DNA of 64,000 nt. It comes from Chryseobacterium sp. JUb7 (GTDB lineage Bacteria > Bacteroidota > Bacteroidia > Flavobacteriales > Weeksellaceae). Location of the stretch: positions 106,183 to 170,182 of the forward strand of contig NZ_JANUFF010000010.1 of assembly GCF_024806495.1 (NCBI RefSeq), given 5' to 3'. The notes beneath the pieces were generated by a model. It was not told where the DNA came from, made no database searches, and saw nothing but the letters and a program-made list of their open reading frames with translations. Below are positions 26,820-33,642 of the stretch, piece by piece (the stretch's first letter is position 1; the number at the start of each line of letters is the position of its first letter). A program made the translations under genes and the position numbers.

Positions 26820-27941
26820 TTAATCTTTTGAATTAATGTTCACATTCACGTTCATTCCTGCACTTAACTTAGCAATATCTTCTTTTTTATTAGAAGCTGT
26901 AAACTCTATTCTTACAGGAATTCTTTGCTGAACTTTAATGAAGTTACCGGTAGAGTTATCTGTAGGGACGCTTGAATATCTTGAGCCCGTTGCGGCTGAA
27001 ATAGCCGTTACCACACCTTCAAATTTCTGTCCGCCTAATGCATCCGCTGTCATCATCATTTTTTCACCCACTTTGATATTCGGCATCTGGCTTTCCAGGA
27101 AATTGGCAGTTACCCATTTTTGCCCGTTTAAAACGATCGTTGCTACCTGCTGTCCCGGTTGTATCAGCTGCCCTTCAGAAATCGTTCTTCTGCCCATTAC
27201 TCCATCATAAGGAGCTGTAATGATTGTATAAGAAAGATTGATTTTTGCCATATCCAGTGCAGATTTTGTTCTTTTAATTTCGGCATCGATAATACCGAAT
27301 TTGCTTTTCACTTCCGTTGTAGATAAGTTTGCAGATTGCTTTTGACTGGCTAATGCCTGGTACGCCGCTTTTTGAGCATCATATTCGGTTTTAACCTGAT
27401 CATACTGCTGTCTTGTAACAGCTTCAGAAGCCAATAAGTTTTTGTATCTGTTTAGATTCTGTTCGGCATTCCAAAGTCTTGCTTTTGCCCCTGCGATATT
27501 AGATTCCATTACATTCACATTATTGGAAACCGTATTTACGGAAGAGCTTGTTGCTGCACGCTGAGCTAACGCATTCTGATAAGCCGCTTCAGCCTGTCCA
27601 AGCTGGGTTAGAATTTCTCTGTCATCAAGAATGACCAACGTATCACCTTTCTTAACCTGTTGGTGTTCAATAAATTTAATTTCTTTGATATATGCTGAAA
27701 CTCTGGTATTAATCGGGTTAATAAATTCCTCAACCTGAGCTGCTTCCGTATACGTTTTATCACCAATATGAAAATACTGAGCAATCAGCCAATACAGTCC
27801 GAAACCGATGATAGCAAATACCACCATGTTTGAAATAATGGCTTTTATTTTATTTTTCTTTCTTTCTTTTTTCTTTTCAACAGCGCTAGAATTAGCAGGA
27901 GTTGGTTGTGTATTTTGAGTATTTTGTTCCTTGTTTTCCAT
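26820..27941 (-). CDS. HlyD/EmrA-family periplasmic adaptor protein
   Basis: 373 residues. A cytoplasmic lysine-rich N-terminus (EKKKERKKNKIKA) is followed by one membrane helix (about 33-53). A lipoyl/barrel-sandwich half follows (TRVSAYIKEIKFIEHQQVKKGDTLVILDDRE), then a long alpha-hairpin (about 110-215) and the second lipoyl half (IITAPYDGVMGRRTISEGQLIQPGQQ). The C-terminal beta-barrel ends in SAGMNVNVNI. It bridges the inner-membrane pump and the TolC-like channel. It starts 25 bp after the channel gene. Confidence 0.9.
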   Translation of the reverse strand: MENKEQNTQNTQPTPANSSAVEKKKERKKNKIKAIISNMVVFAIIGFGLYWLIAQYFHIGDKTYTEAAQVEEFINPINTRVSAYIKEIKFIEHQQVKKGDTLVILDDREILTQLGQAEAAYQNALAQRAATSSSVNTVSNNVNVMESNIAGAKARLWNAEQNLNRYKNLLASEAVTRQQYDQVKTEYDAQKAAYQALASQKQSANLSTTEVKSKFGIIDAEIKRTKSALDMAKINLSYTIITAPYDGVMGRRTISEGQLIQPGQQVATIVLNGQKWVTANFLESQMPNIKVGEKMMMTADALGGQKFEGVVTAISAATGSRYSSVPTDNSTGNFIKVQQRIPVRIEFTASNKKEDIAKLSAGMNVNVNINSKD

Positions 27942-27966
27942 TGTCTTGTTTTTCAGTTTTTAAAAA

Positions 27967-29277
27967 TTAAAGAGTTCCCGTAGATTTCAAAAGGTTATAG
28001 TATTGATACAACACATTGATCTCCGCATTGGCATAATCCAGTTCAGATTGTAATTTTTGGTTTTGCGCATCAATCATTTCCGCCTGTACGGCCAATTGAT
28101 TCAGATACTTAGCTTCAGTAATTTTGTAGTTTTCTTCAGCTAATTTTTTCGCATCATTCAGAATATCAGCCTGCTGAATAGATTCTTGATATTTTACATA
28201 AGCTGCATTCACTGCCATATCAATATTCTGCTGCGTTAAAGTCATGGCATCACTTGACTGATTTTTCTGAAGCTCTCCTACTTTCACTCTTTCTTTCGTT
28301 TTATACAGATTATCAATATTATAACTCAACGAAATCCCTGTTTGCCAACCTCCCGAATACATATCCAACACCGGGTTTCTCGTTGTGATCGGTCTCTGAA
28401 GCGTATATCCTCCGAAACCTGCTATAGTAGGCATTTTATCTGTTTTTATGATCTCAATATTCTTATTCGCAACATCGATATTGGTTTTTGCAGATTTCAT
28501 CAGCGGATTGCTGTCGTGTGCAAGGCTGATATAATAATCCATCCCGATTCCCGATTCTTTATTCTCCAGGTTTTCTACAGGAATAATTTCTGTATCAGTA
28601 GGTAACCCCAAAGCAATGCTTAAATTATAATTAAGAATTTTTTTGTTGTTTACTAAAGTCAGAATTCCCTGATCTAAGTTTTTAATCGCCAGTTCCCCAC
28701 GAATCACTTCATTTCGGGTAACCATCCCTTGCTGATAGAATTTTCGAATATTTTTAAGACGCTCCTGAGCCAGTTTTTTGTTGTTTTGAAAAACTTCCTG
28801 TTGGTTTAATATTTTGTAGACATCTAAATAATTGGAGATCACCAAAAATTTTACGTCCTGTTTATTTTTTTCTAAATCCAATTCTGAAAGCTGCTCGCGA
28901 AGTTCGGCCAATTCAATCGACTTATTGACCAAACCTCCTTTGAAGATCAGCTGAGTCGCCTGAACAGCATAAGAACTTCCATAATGAGGCATCGGAATAT
29001 TGGTTGAATTTGAAAAGTCTTTGTCAATAGCCACTGCATCACCTAAATAAAACTGACTTGTTGAAGCTGTGATTGTTGGCAGTTTCTGAAGTTTTGCAAC
29101 GTTCGTATTTTGTTTTGCAATGTCGATATTCTGCGCTGAAACTTTTAGCTGCTGATGATTGTGTATCGCCAGTTCGGCGACCTCATTCGCTGTCAGCTGT
29201 TTAATTTCTTGTGAAAAAAACAGCGCAGGAAATAATGCTATCACGAGTGATAGTGCTGTTTTTATATTGTTTACCAT
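27967..29277 (-). CDS. TolC-family outer-membrane efflux channel
   Basis: 436 residues with a signal peptide (ALFFSQ). Two repeated OEP domains are visible: one begins LTANEVAELAIHNHQQLKVSAQNIDIAKQNTNVAKLQKLPTI and the other GMDYYISLAHDSNPLMKSAKTNIDVANKNIEIIKTDKMPTI. Each contributes the long helices of the trimeric tunnel. First gene of the efflux operon, 20 nt downstream of a strong promoter with an overlapping palindrome. Confidence 0.9.
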   Translation of the reverse strand: MVNNIKTALSLVIALFPALFFSQEIKQLTANEVAELAIHNHQQLKVSAQNIDIAKQNTNVAKLQKLPTITASTSQFYLGDAVAIDKDFSNSTNIPMPHYGSSYAVQATQLIFKGGLVNKSIELAELREQLSELDLEKNKQDVKFLVISNYLDVYKILNQQEVFQNNKKLAQERLKNIRKFYQQGMVTRNEVIRGELAIKNLDQGILTLVNNKKILNYNLSIALGLPTDTEIIPVENLENKESGIGMDYYISLAHDSNPLMKSAKTNIDVANKNIEIIKTDKMPTIAGFGGYTLQRPITTRNPVLDMYSGGWQTGISLSYNIDNLYKTKERVKVGELQKNQSSDAMTLTQQNIDMAVNAAYVKYQESIQQADILNDAKKLAEENYKITEAKYLNQLAVQAEMIDAQNQKLQSELDYANAEINVLYQYYNLLKSTGTL

Positions 29278-29297
29278 TTTACCTTGTTTTACGAGTA

Positions 29298-29328
29298 CAA
29301 AGTTAGGGCGATAAGAAACTCAAACAAA
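29298..29328 (-). promoter_or_regulatory. Promoter of the efflux operon
   Basis: On the minus strand: TTTG (29328-29325), a 19-bp spacer and TAACTTTG (29305-29298), a full Bacteroidetes promoter. The -7 box ends 20 bp before the channel gene start. Confidence 0.8.
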
Positions 29329-29336
29329 TGTTTGAG
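29319..29336. promoter_or_regulatory. 18-bp palindromic operator candidate over the -33 element
   Basis: CTCAAACAAATGTTTGAG is a palindrome with only the central pair unmatched. It covers the -33 TTTG of the efflux promoter. Binding there would block RNA polymerase, so a repressor (for example of TetR or MarR type, encoded elsewhere) or the adjacent AraC protein could act at this site. Confidence 0.65.
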
Positions 29337-29366
29337 AATTGGAAAAAGATGTTCAAATGTAAGATT

Positions 29367-30212
29367 TTAACTTTCGAACTGGTTTCGGTATTGAGTAGGG
29401 CTTTCTCCTAAATGTTTCTTAAAAAAATGAGAAAATGAGTATTGATCACTAAAGCCAAGGATTGAAGAAATCTCTGAAACAGGCTTATTTGAAGAGTTTA
29501 AAAGGACTTTAGCCTCATTGATTACAATTAAAGCAATGATTTGACTGGCCGACCTTCCTGTAATACTCTTTACGACTGATGAAAGATGTCTGGTTGTAAT
29601 CGACTGCCGCTCGGCATAAAACTCCACTGTCCGCTCAGTGAGATGATGATCCGCAAGGTCTGTTAAAAACACAAATACAATCTCTTCCTGCCTCGACATC
29701 TGGCTCATTGAATTGCTGTCTTCCTGAGAAATAATTCCCGCCATCTGATAACAGAAAACTGAAAATAAATGTTCTACAATTTCTCTTTTATACGTCATTT
29801 CAGTTTCAGAATCTAAAATGTATTTAAGAAAATTCACACTTTTCCATACCACATCCATTTCATCCTGATGAAATGGAACCCCAATATTCATCTGCTGCCT
29901 GAAGTAACGGTATGTAATTAATCTATTGAATTTCAAAGATAAAGCAGATATAAAATCTCTTTTATAAGACACCATTCTAGACTGAAAATCTTCACTTACA
30001 GAAACCATTTCGTAAATAGTCTGCGGGTCTGTAACCATAAACATATTTGCAGAAAGCTCCAGATCACGGAAATGCTGCTTAAGCTTTATTGTTCCGCTTT
30101 TGATGAATATAAATGCAGGATTATCCGGACGGAATGGCTTATCGACAGCAATTCTCTCGAAAATATTATGTTGGGTAAAAATTTCAACTCCAAATTTTTC
30201 TAAGGCAGACAT
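29367..30212 (-). CDS. AraC-family transcriptional regulator
   Basis: 281 residues. The N-terminal ~170 residues form a cupin-like sensor domain (KPFRPDNPAFIFIKSGTIKLKQHF). The C-terminal two-helix-turn-helix domain has TRHLSSVVKSITGRSASQIIALIVINEAKVLL and VSEISSILGFSDQYSFSHFFKKHLGESPTQYR, the AraC signature. It sits 89 bp upstream of the efflux operon on the same strand and very likely controls it. Its own promoter ends four bases before the ATG, so its message should be leaderless. The mobile element at 30258 begins only 45 bp upstream. Confidence 0.9.
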   Translation of the reverse strand: MSALEKFGVEIFTQHNIFERIAVDKPFRPDNPAFIFIKSGTIKLKQHFRDLELSANMFMVTDPQTIYEMVSVSEDFQSRMVSYKRDFISALSLKFNRLITYRYFRQQMNIGVPFHQDEMDVVWKSVNFLKYILDSETEMTYKREIVEHLFSVFCYQMAGIISQEDSNSMSQMSRQEEIVFVFLTDLADHHLTERTVEFYAERQSITTRHLSSVVKSITGRSASQIIALIVINEAKVLLNSSNKPVSEISSILGFSDQYSFSHFFKKHLGESPTQYRNQFES

Positions 30213-30216
30213 AACA

Positions 30217-30248
30217 CAAATGTAAGCAAAGTCTTGAGCGATTGCAAA
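30217..30248 (-). promoter_or_regulatory. araC-type regulator promoter giving a leaderless mRNA
   Basis: On the minus strand: TTTG (30248-30245), a 20-bp spacer and TACATTTG (30224-30217). The -7 box ends 4 bp before the ATG at 30212, so transcription should begin at or next to the start codon. The left end of the mobile element is 10 bp upstream of the -33. Confidence 0.75.
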
Positions 30249-30257
30249 AATTTATTA

Positions 30258-30289
30258 GATAACTATATACTTAGTTGTACAAAGGAAAA
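30258..30289 (+). repeat. Left terminal inverted repeat of the transposon
   Basis: 32 bp identical to the reverse complement of 36747-36778. The flanking target duplication ATTTATTA is at 30250-30257. The repeat contains an AACTA...TAGTT near-palindrome, possibly the transposase binding core. Confidence 0.95.
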
Positions 30290-30426
30290 TTTACAATTAC
30301 ACAAAATAATGAATATTAATGATGTATCAAAATAAATAACTCAAATAAATTCAATTACTGTTTCCCGTAATTGAATTTACTTTTTTTATTGTACTTTGTT
30401 GACTTAACCATTTAAACAATAAAAAC

Positions 30427-31122
30427 ATGGCAGTTAAAACAATTAATGAACCAAAAATTACCGTTAACAAATTAGGAGAATTTTTAGTAGCATCACCAAA
30501 AAGACAGAGAGCAATTTTAGAACAACTGAAATATCCAAAAGATAATGTATTTAGTTCGTCGCCCTATAATGATGTTAGAAATGTTATAAAACAATATTTT
30601 ATATCAAATTTCGATGAAAGTATTGTAGAAAATGCTATTGAAGATTATGAGAAAAAAATAAGTGGTAAAACTAAACTTGAGTGGGCTGATACTATTGTAG
30701 CTTCATCAATTGATGCATTGGAAAAAGTTCTTGATTTTTCGTTTGATTGTGCTGATTTAACTTTTAGTGAATACAAAGGTAAAAATCCAAAAGTTATAAT
30801 AAAAGATGTCGAGGTAAGTATAAATCCAGATTTAATTGTATCAAGTTCTTTAAGAAATAAAGATTGTGTTGGTGCATTGAAGATTCATATCAGCAAGGGT
30901 TCAAAAAGTGATGTTGAGTCATGTAAATATGTTGCAACATTAATGAATGATTTTACTATAGCTCATTTATGCAATCCTCCAATAACAAATAGATATGAAA
31001 ATTCAATATCGTATGATGTCTTCAAAGACATTTTTGTCGAAAGTCCAAAATCTTTTAAAAAGAGAATGGCTGATATTGAAGCTGGATGTATGAACATTAA
31101 AGCTATTTGGGATTCTATCTAA
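30427..31122 (+). CDS. Transposon passenger protein of unknown function, 231 residues
   Basis: I do not recognise this protein. It is soluble and lysine-rich. A helical N-terminus includes NKLGEFLVASPKRQRAILEQLKYPKD. The central part reads VSINPDLIVSSS...VGALKIHIS, where NPDLI and GALKIHIS lie as in the beta-strands of some PD-(D/E)XK nucleases, but the acidic residue expected before x-K is an alanine; that likeness is weak. Its last 120 bp overlap in antiparallel the 3' end of the HNH gene. First gene from the left end of the element, 137 bp from the inverted repeat. Confidence 0.75.
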   Translation: MAVKTINEPKITVNKLGEFLVASPKRQRAILEQLKYPKDNVFSSSPYNDVRNVIKQYFISNFDESIVENAIEDYEKKISGKTKLEWADTIVASSIDALEKVLDFSFDCADLTFSEYKGKNPKVIIKDVEVSINPDLIVSSSLRNKDCVGALKIHISKGSKSDVESCKYVATLMNDFTIAHLCNPPITNRYENSISYDVFKDIFVESPKSFKKRMADIEAGCMNIKAIWDSI

Positions 31123-31479
31123 GTTTGTCTTTATTTTATGGCAATGTTGACAAAGCGTTTGATAATTTTCAATGCCTAAGCCAGCACCACCTTTGAAAAC
31201 GGGAAGTATATGATCTGCTTCCCATTTTTCATCATATACTCCACAAGATCTACAATATCCCTGATCATTTTTGAATAAAACTTCTCGTATAACCGATATA
31301 TCACCTTTAATAATATAAAACTGAATTAAAGCTTTAGTTTTACATTCTTTTGATGCCCACTTTTTTTGCATTCCTGATAAATCCTTCCCACAGCCACACG
31401 AACACTTTCCAGATTCTTGCTTTGGATATAAGTCATTAATCGCTAACGATTTTTGATATCTTATAAAGTTATTTATCAT
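31003..31479 (-). CDS. HNH endonuclease
   Basis: 158 residues. Zinc-binding HNH core: C76-x2-C79, then D89-H90 (EADHILPVFKGGAG), N105 (ENYQTLC) and C110-x2-C113-H114. An N-terminal cysteine cluster (C26, C28, C30 and C46) suggests a second metal site, and a helix links the two. It should be a metal-dependent nicking or cleaving nuclease acting on DNA. It is too small and lacks a RuvC part, so it is not an IscB-type guided enzyme. The 40 C-terminal residues are coded opposite the end of the 231-residue gene. Confidence 0.85.
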   Translation of the reverse strand: MINNFIRYQKSLAINDLYPKQESGKCSCGCGKDLSGMQKKWASKECKTKALIQFYIIKGDISVIREVLFKNDQGYCRSCGVYDEKWEADHILPVFKGGAGLGIENYQTLCQHCHKIKTNLDRIPNSFNVHTSSFNISHSLFKRFWTFDKNVFEDIIRY

Positions 31480-31647
31480 TTTATGATTGAAAATATTAAT
31501 ACAAAACTAAAATAAAATCTCAATATTGTGTATGTTTTATATCATAATTTTAGTATTTAGATACAATTTATTACATTCATTACGGATGATTAGAAAAGCT
31601 TTTAAAACTTGTAGTTTTATATATATTCTATTAAAATTCAATTTATT

Positions 31648-31797
31648 ATGAAATCGTTAAAAGAATTTATATCAGAAAATTTAGAAAATTCGACTATTAT
31701 CCCGGTTCAAGAAAATGAAGAGGTTACAGAAAATAACAATCCAGAAGCTGTTCAAGAGGGTACTAAAACTAATGAGGACGTAACCAAAGAAAGCTAA
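31648..31797 (+). CDS. Small acidic protein, 49 residues
   Basis: A short frame starting MKSLKEFISENLENSTIIPV and ending NEDVTKES. It is strongly acidic after residue 20 and probably disordered there. The N-terminus can form an amphipathic helix. It is separated from the next gene by only 4 bp, which supports its being translated and cotranscribed with 31802-32167. A short leader-type or antitoxin-like partner is conceivable, but there is no direct evidence. No family recognised. Confidence 0.6.
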   Translation: MKSLKEFISENLENSTIIPVQENEEVTENNNPEAVQEGTKTNEDVTKES

Positions 31798-31801
31798 TGC
31801 T

Positions 31802-32167
31802 ATGAATTTAGAAATCAAACAAGAGCATCAGTTTTATTCTAAAGAACATAATATCAAAATAGATTTTTCTATGTTTGACAATAATCATCCTCGATTATTA
31901 GTTAGCCAATTAGAAGAAATTTTCAAATCATCATTTAATGATTGGTTAAATTCATCACGTACTAAAAATATTGCTGCGTTTAAATCAGCGTGTTATTTTG
32001 ATCAATATGGATATAAAACAATTGATGATTATTTTAATGCTTTAGTTATTGATGTTGATGAACAACAATATTGTTCATATATGTTAGCTCATCAATATAT
32101 TGGTGAGCATAATGAAGCATTATATAAAGAAACATTAAAATTTTATCAACAAATTAGAAATCTTTAA
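31802..32167 (+). CDS. Transposon passenger protein of unknown function, 121 residues
   Basis: A soluble, mostly helical protein. Notable features are FSMFDNNHPRLLVSQLEEIFKSSFNDWL and a C-terminal half rich in tyrosine and glutamine (DEQQYCSYMLAHQYIGEHNEALYKETLKFYQQ). No recognisable catalytic motif. It is the second gene of a pair with the 49-residue frame, and its stop overlaps by 4 bp the stop of the opposing 102-residue gene. Confidence 0.7.
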   Translation: MNLEIKQEHQFYSKEHNIKIDFSMFDNNHPRLLVSQLEEIFKSSFNDWLNSSRTKNIAAFKSACYFDQYGYKTIDDYFNALVIDVDEQQYCSYMLAHQYIGEHNEALYKETLKFYQQIRNL

Positions 32168-32472
32168 TATATTTTGATCATATATTCATAGTAATTTATT
32201 ATATCATCATCACTAATTTTATAAATTGATCTATCCTCTAAGATTGCTAAAATGTCAAAATTTTCTGTTTCAATATTAACATTAGTTTGAACATCTGTTT
32301 CAATATTATAAATTTCTTGAAAGTTATAATTTTTAAGACTTAAATCTAAAGGCCATGGAACAAACTTAATTATATTTTTTTGTTGAGGAAAATATTCGAA
32401 AAAATGTAGTTTTTTAGCCTCATTATCATTTAGTATACTTTGTAATTTTTTATACAGTCCAAACTTTGCCAT
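32164..32472 (-). CDS. Transposon passenger protein of unknown function, 102 residues
   Basis: Starts MAKFGLYKKLQSILNDNEAKKLHFFEYFPQQKNIIKFVPWPLDL and ends in an acidic and tyrosine-rich tail (ISDDDIINYYEYMIKIY). No membrane segment and no known motif. It has a well-formed promoter (-33 at 32519-32521, -7 at 32491-32498) with a palindrome just upstream, so it is likely an expressed and regulated gene. It converges tail-to-tail with the 121-residue gene. Confidence 0.7.
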   Translation of the reverse strand: MAKFGLYKKLQSILNDNEAKKLHFFEYFPQQKNIIKFVPWPLDLSLKNYNFQEIYNIETDVQTNVNIETENFDILAILEDRSIYKISDDDIINYYEYMIKIY

Positions 32473-32490
32473 AATTAGTAGCTTTTTTCA

Positions 32491-32545
32491 CAAAACTACT
32501 ATCATATAAATTCATATGCAATCCGTGTTTTTACGGAAATCCGTA
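32491..32545 (-). promoter_or_regulatory. Promoter and upstream palindrome of the 102-residue gene
   Basis: On the minus strand: TTG (32521-32519), a 20-bp spacer and TAGTTTTG (32498-32491). Just upstream, 32532-32545 reads TACGGAAATCCGTA, two 6-bp arms around AA, and a further half-site CCGTG overlaps the -33 side. This looks like a transcription-factor site. Confidence 0.65.
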
Positions 32546-32572
32546 TTGAAATTAAATATTTTACATTATGAC

Positions 32573-32595
32573 AAACCCTCTAAAATAGAGGGTTT
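32573..32595 (+). terminator. Plus-strand terminator inside the transposon
   Basis: A 9-bp perfect stem AAACCCTCT / AGAGGGTTT with a 5-nt loop, then TGCGTTTTT. No plus-strand gene directly precedes it. It may stop readthrough from the 49/121-residue pair across the opposing gene. Confidence 0.7.
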
Positions 32596-32623
32596 TGCGT
32601 TTTTCTGCCTAGATAATTTTTAT

Positions 32624-32631
32624 TATATTTG
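32624..32631 (+). promoter_or_regulatory. -7 box upstream of the structured RNA
   Basis: TATATTTG, a perfect TAnnTTTG match. A transcript from here would begin near 32637 and include the structured region at 32729-32840 and, further on, the lipoprotein gene. No -33 at ideal spacing. Confidence 0.5.
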
Positions 32632-32728
32632 TATTATAATAATCATTCTAATTATAGAATGTTAAAAAATAAAAATATAGATAAGAGTATTTAATATTTA
32701 GAAAATATATTGCGTTTGCTATCCGTCC

Positions 32729-32840
32729 TGTAAGTGAAAAGTCGAAAATTCAAAAGAACAGGGAAGTTTAAGTAAAACGCTCACGTTATGCGTGGGCTTT
32801 GCTTTACTTTGTTCTTAGGGCTTCGACTCCCTCACTTACA
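32729..32840 (+). ncRNA. Structured RNA candidate, five nested helices
   Basis: All helices nest into one 112-nt rod. P1 is TGTAAGTGA/TCACTTACA (32729-32737 with 32832-32840) and P2 is GTCGAA/TTCGAC (32741-32746 with 32822-32827). P3 is AAGAACA/TGTTCTT (32754-32760 with 32810-32816) and P4 is AAGTAAA/TTTACTT (32770-32776 with 32803-32809). P5 is GCTCACG/CGTGGGC (32779-32785 with 32791-32797). The single non-Watson-Crick pair in P5 is a G-U pair only on the plus strand, which fixes the orientation. GGGA at 32761 could pair with TCCC at 32828 as a pseudoknot. The P5 strand GCGTGG could alternatively pair with CCACGC (32858-32863), which is followed by seven T. It does not match an RNA class I recognise. 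Confidence 0.65.
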
Positions 32841-33042
32841 AGTATAATAGCATTGTTCCACGCTTTTTTTGTGGATTAGCAATAGAAGCTAACCCATGAA
32901 ACATTCACAAAAACTACAATTACAAAACTTACTTTATCACCTCAATATTCCTCCATGATGACTTTGGTGTAGATTATTTCTGCACACAATTTTACATCTT
33001 ATCAAAAATAATTCAATAAAAACTTATACAAATACAACAAAA

Positions 33043-33477
33043 ATGACAACTAAAAAATATTTTTACATATTAGCTATTTCAACAAGTACATTCTTAATGC
33101 ATTCTTGCAACAAATCAGAAAAAGTTGAAAACCCTGATAAAACTGAAGAACTTGCATCAACAGAAACATCTTCTTTAGCTGAAACAGAGCCTTTATCTGA
33201 TGATATAAAAGCTGAAACTGTATCAACTGATACAAAGAATATAGACAAAATGCTTGATGATTATGAAGAATATGTAGACAAATACATTGTATATGCTAAA
33301 AAAATTCAAACAGGTGATATGTCAGCTATGAAAGAATACACCGAGATTATGGAAAAAGCAAATGATTATGCAGAAAGTATGGAAAAAGTAAAAGATGACG
33401 AACAGGTAACTCCTGAACAAATGAAAAGAATGATGGAAATTCAGACTAAAATGGCTGGTGCAATATCAGCCAAATAA
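33043..33477 (+). CDS. Small lipoprotein with acidic linker and helical C-terminus
   Basis: 144 residues. Signal peptide with lipobox (STFLMHSCNKSEK). Residues ~25-62 are acidic and low-complexity (ELASTETSSLAETEPLSDD). The rest is a predicted helical pair (KMLDDYEEYVDKYIVYAKKIQTGDMSAMKEYTEIMEKANDYAESM) resembling small Bacteroidetes lipoproteins that carry a DYEEYVD motif. Function unknown. Probably an outer-membrane-anchored periplasmic protein. A long structured leader precedes it and a strong terminator follows. Confidence 0.8.
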   Translation: MTTKKYFYILAISTSTFLMHSCNKSEKVENPDKTEELASTETSSLAETEPLSDDIKAETVSTDTKNIDKMLDDYEEYVDKYIVYAKKIQTGDMSAMKEYTEIMEKANDYAESMEKVKDDEQVTPEQMKRMMEIQTKMAGAISAK

Positions 33478-33485
33478 TTAGATTG

Positions 33486-33509
33486 ACAGGAGTGAGAAGT
33501 CACTCCTGT
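33486..33509 (+). terminator. Terminator of the transposon lipoprotein gene
   Basis: A 10-bp perfect stem ACAGGAGTGA / TCACTCCTGT with a GAAG tetraloop, followed by TTTGTTTTG. Confidence 0.93.
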
Positions 33510-33642
33510 TTTGTTTTGAATAGTAAAGATGGTGGTATTTCAGATTTGATAACATCAACCAAATGATTCAGTAAGTTGTATACATATATAGGTCAATTAT
33601 TAATTTGTTATTTTTTATTACCTTAACACCAAATTAATAATT

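Larger units (their letters stand above)
32473..33042. other. 570-bp gene-free stretch with promoters, a palindrome and a structured RNA
   Basis: No credible coding frame. From left to right it holds the promoter and palindrome of the 102-residue gene (32491-32545), a plus-strand terminator (32573-32595), a plus-strand -7 box (32624-32631), a nested five-helix structure (32729-32840), two small hairpins (CCAC/GTGG at 32858-32874 and TTAGC/GCTAA at 32876-32892), and then ~150 bp of plain AT-rich leader before the lipoprotein gene. Confidence 0.7.

Noticed and set aside
30427..31122. PD-(D/E)XK nuclease assignment for the 231-residue protein
   Set aside because: NPDLI...GALKIHIS resembles the core strands, but the acidic residue before x-K is missing; too weak to call.
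31003..31479. IscB/TnpB-like guided nuclease using the structured RNA at 32729 as guide
   Set aside because: The HNH protein is only 158 residues and has no RuvC, arginine-rich bridge helix or PLMP domain; the RNA is over 1.2 kb away with opposite orientation.
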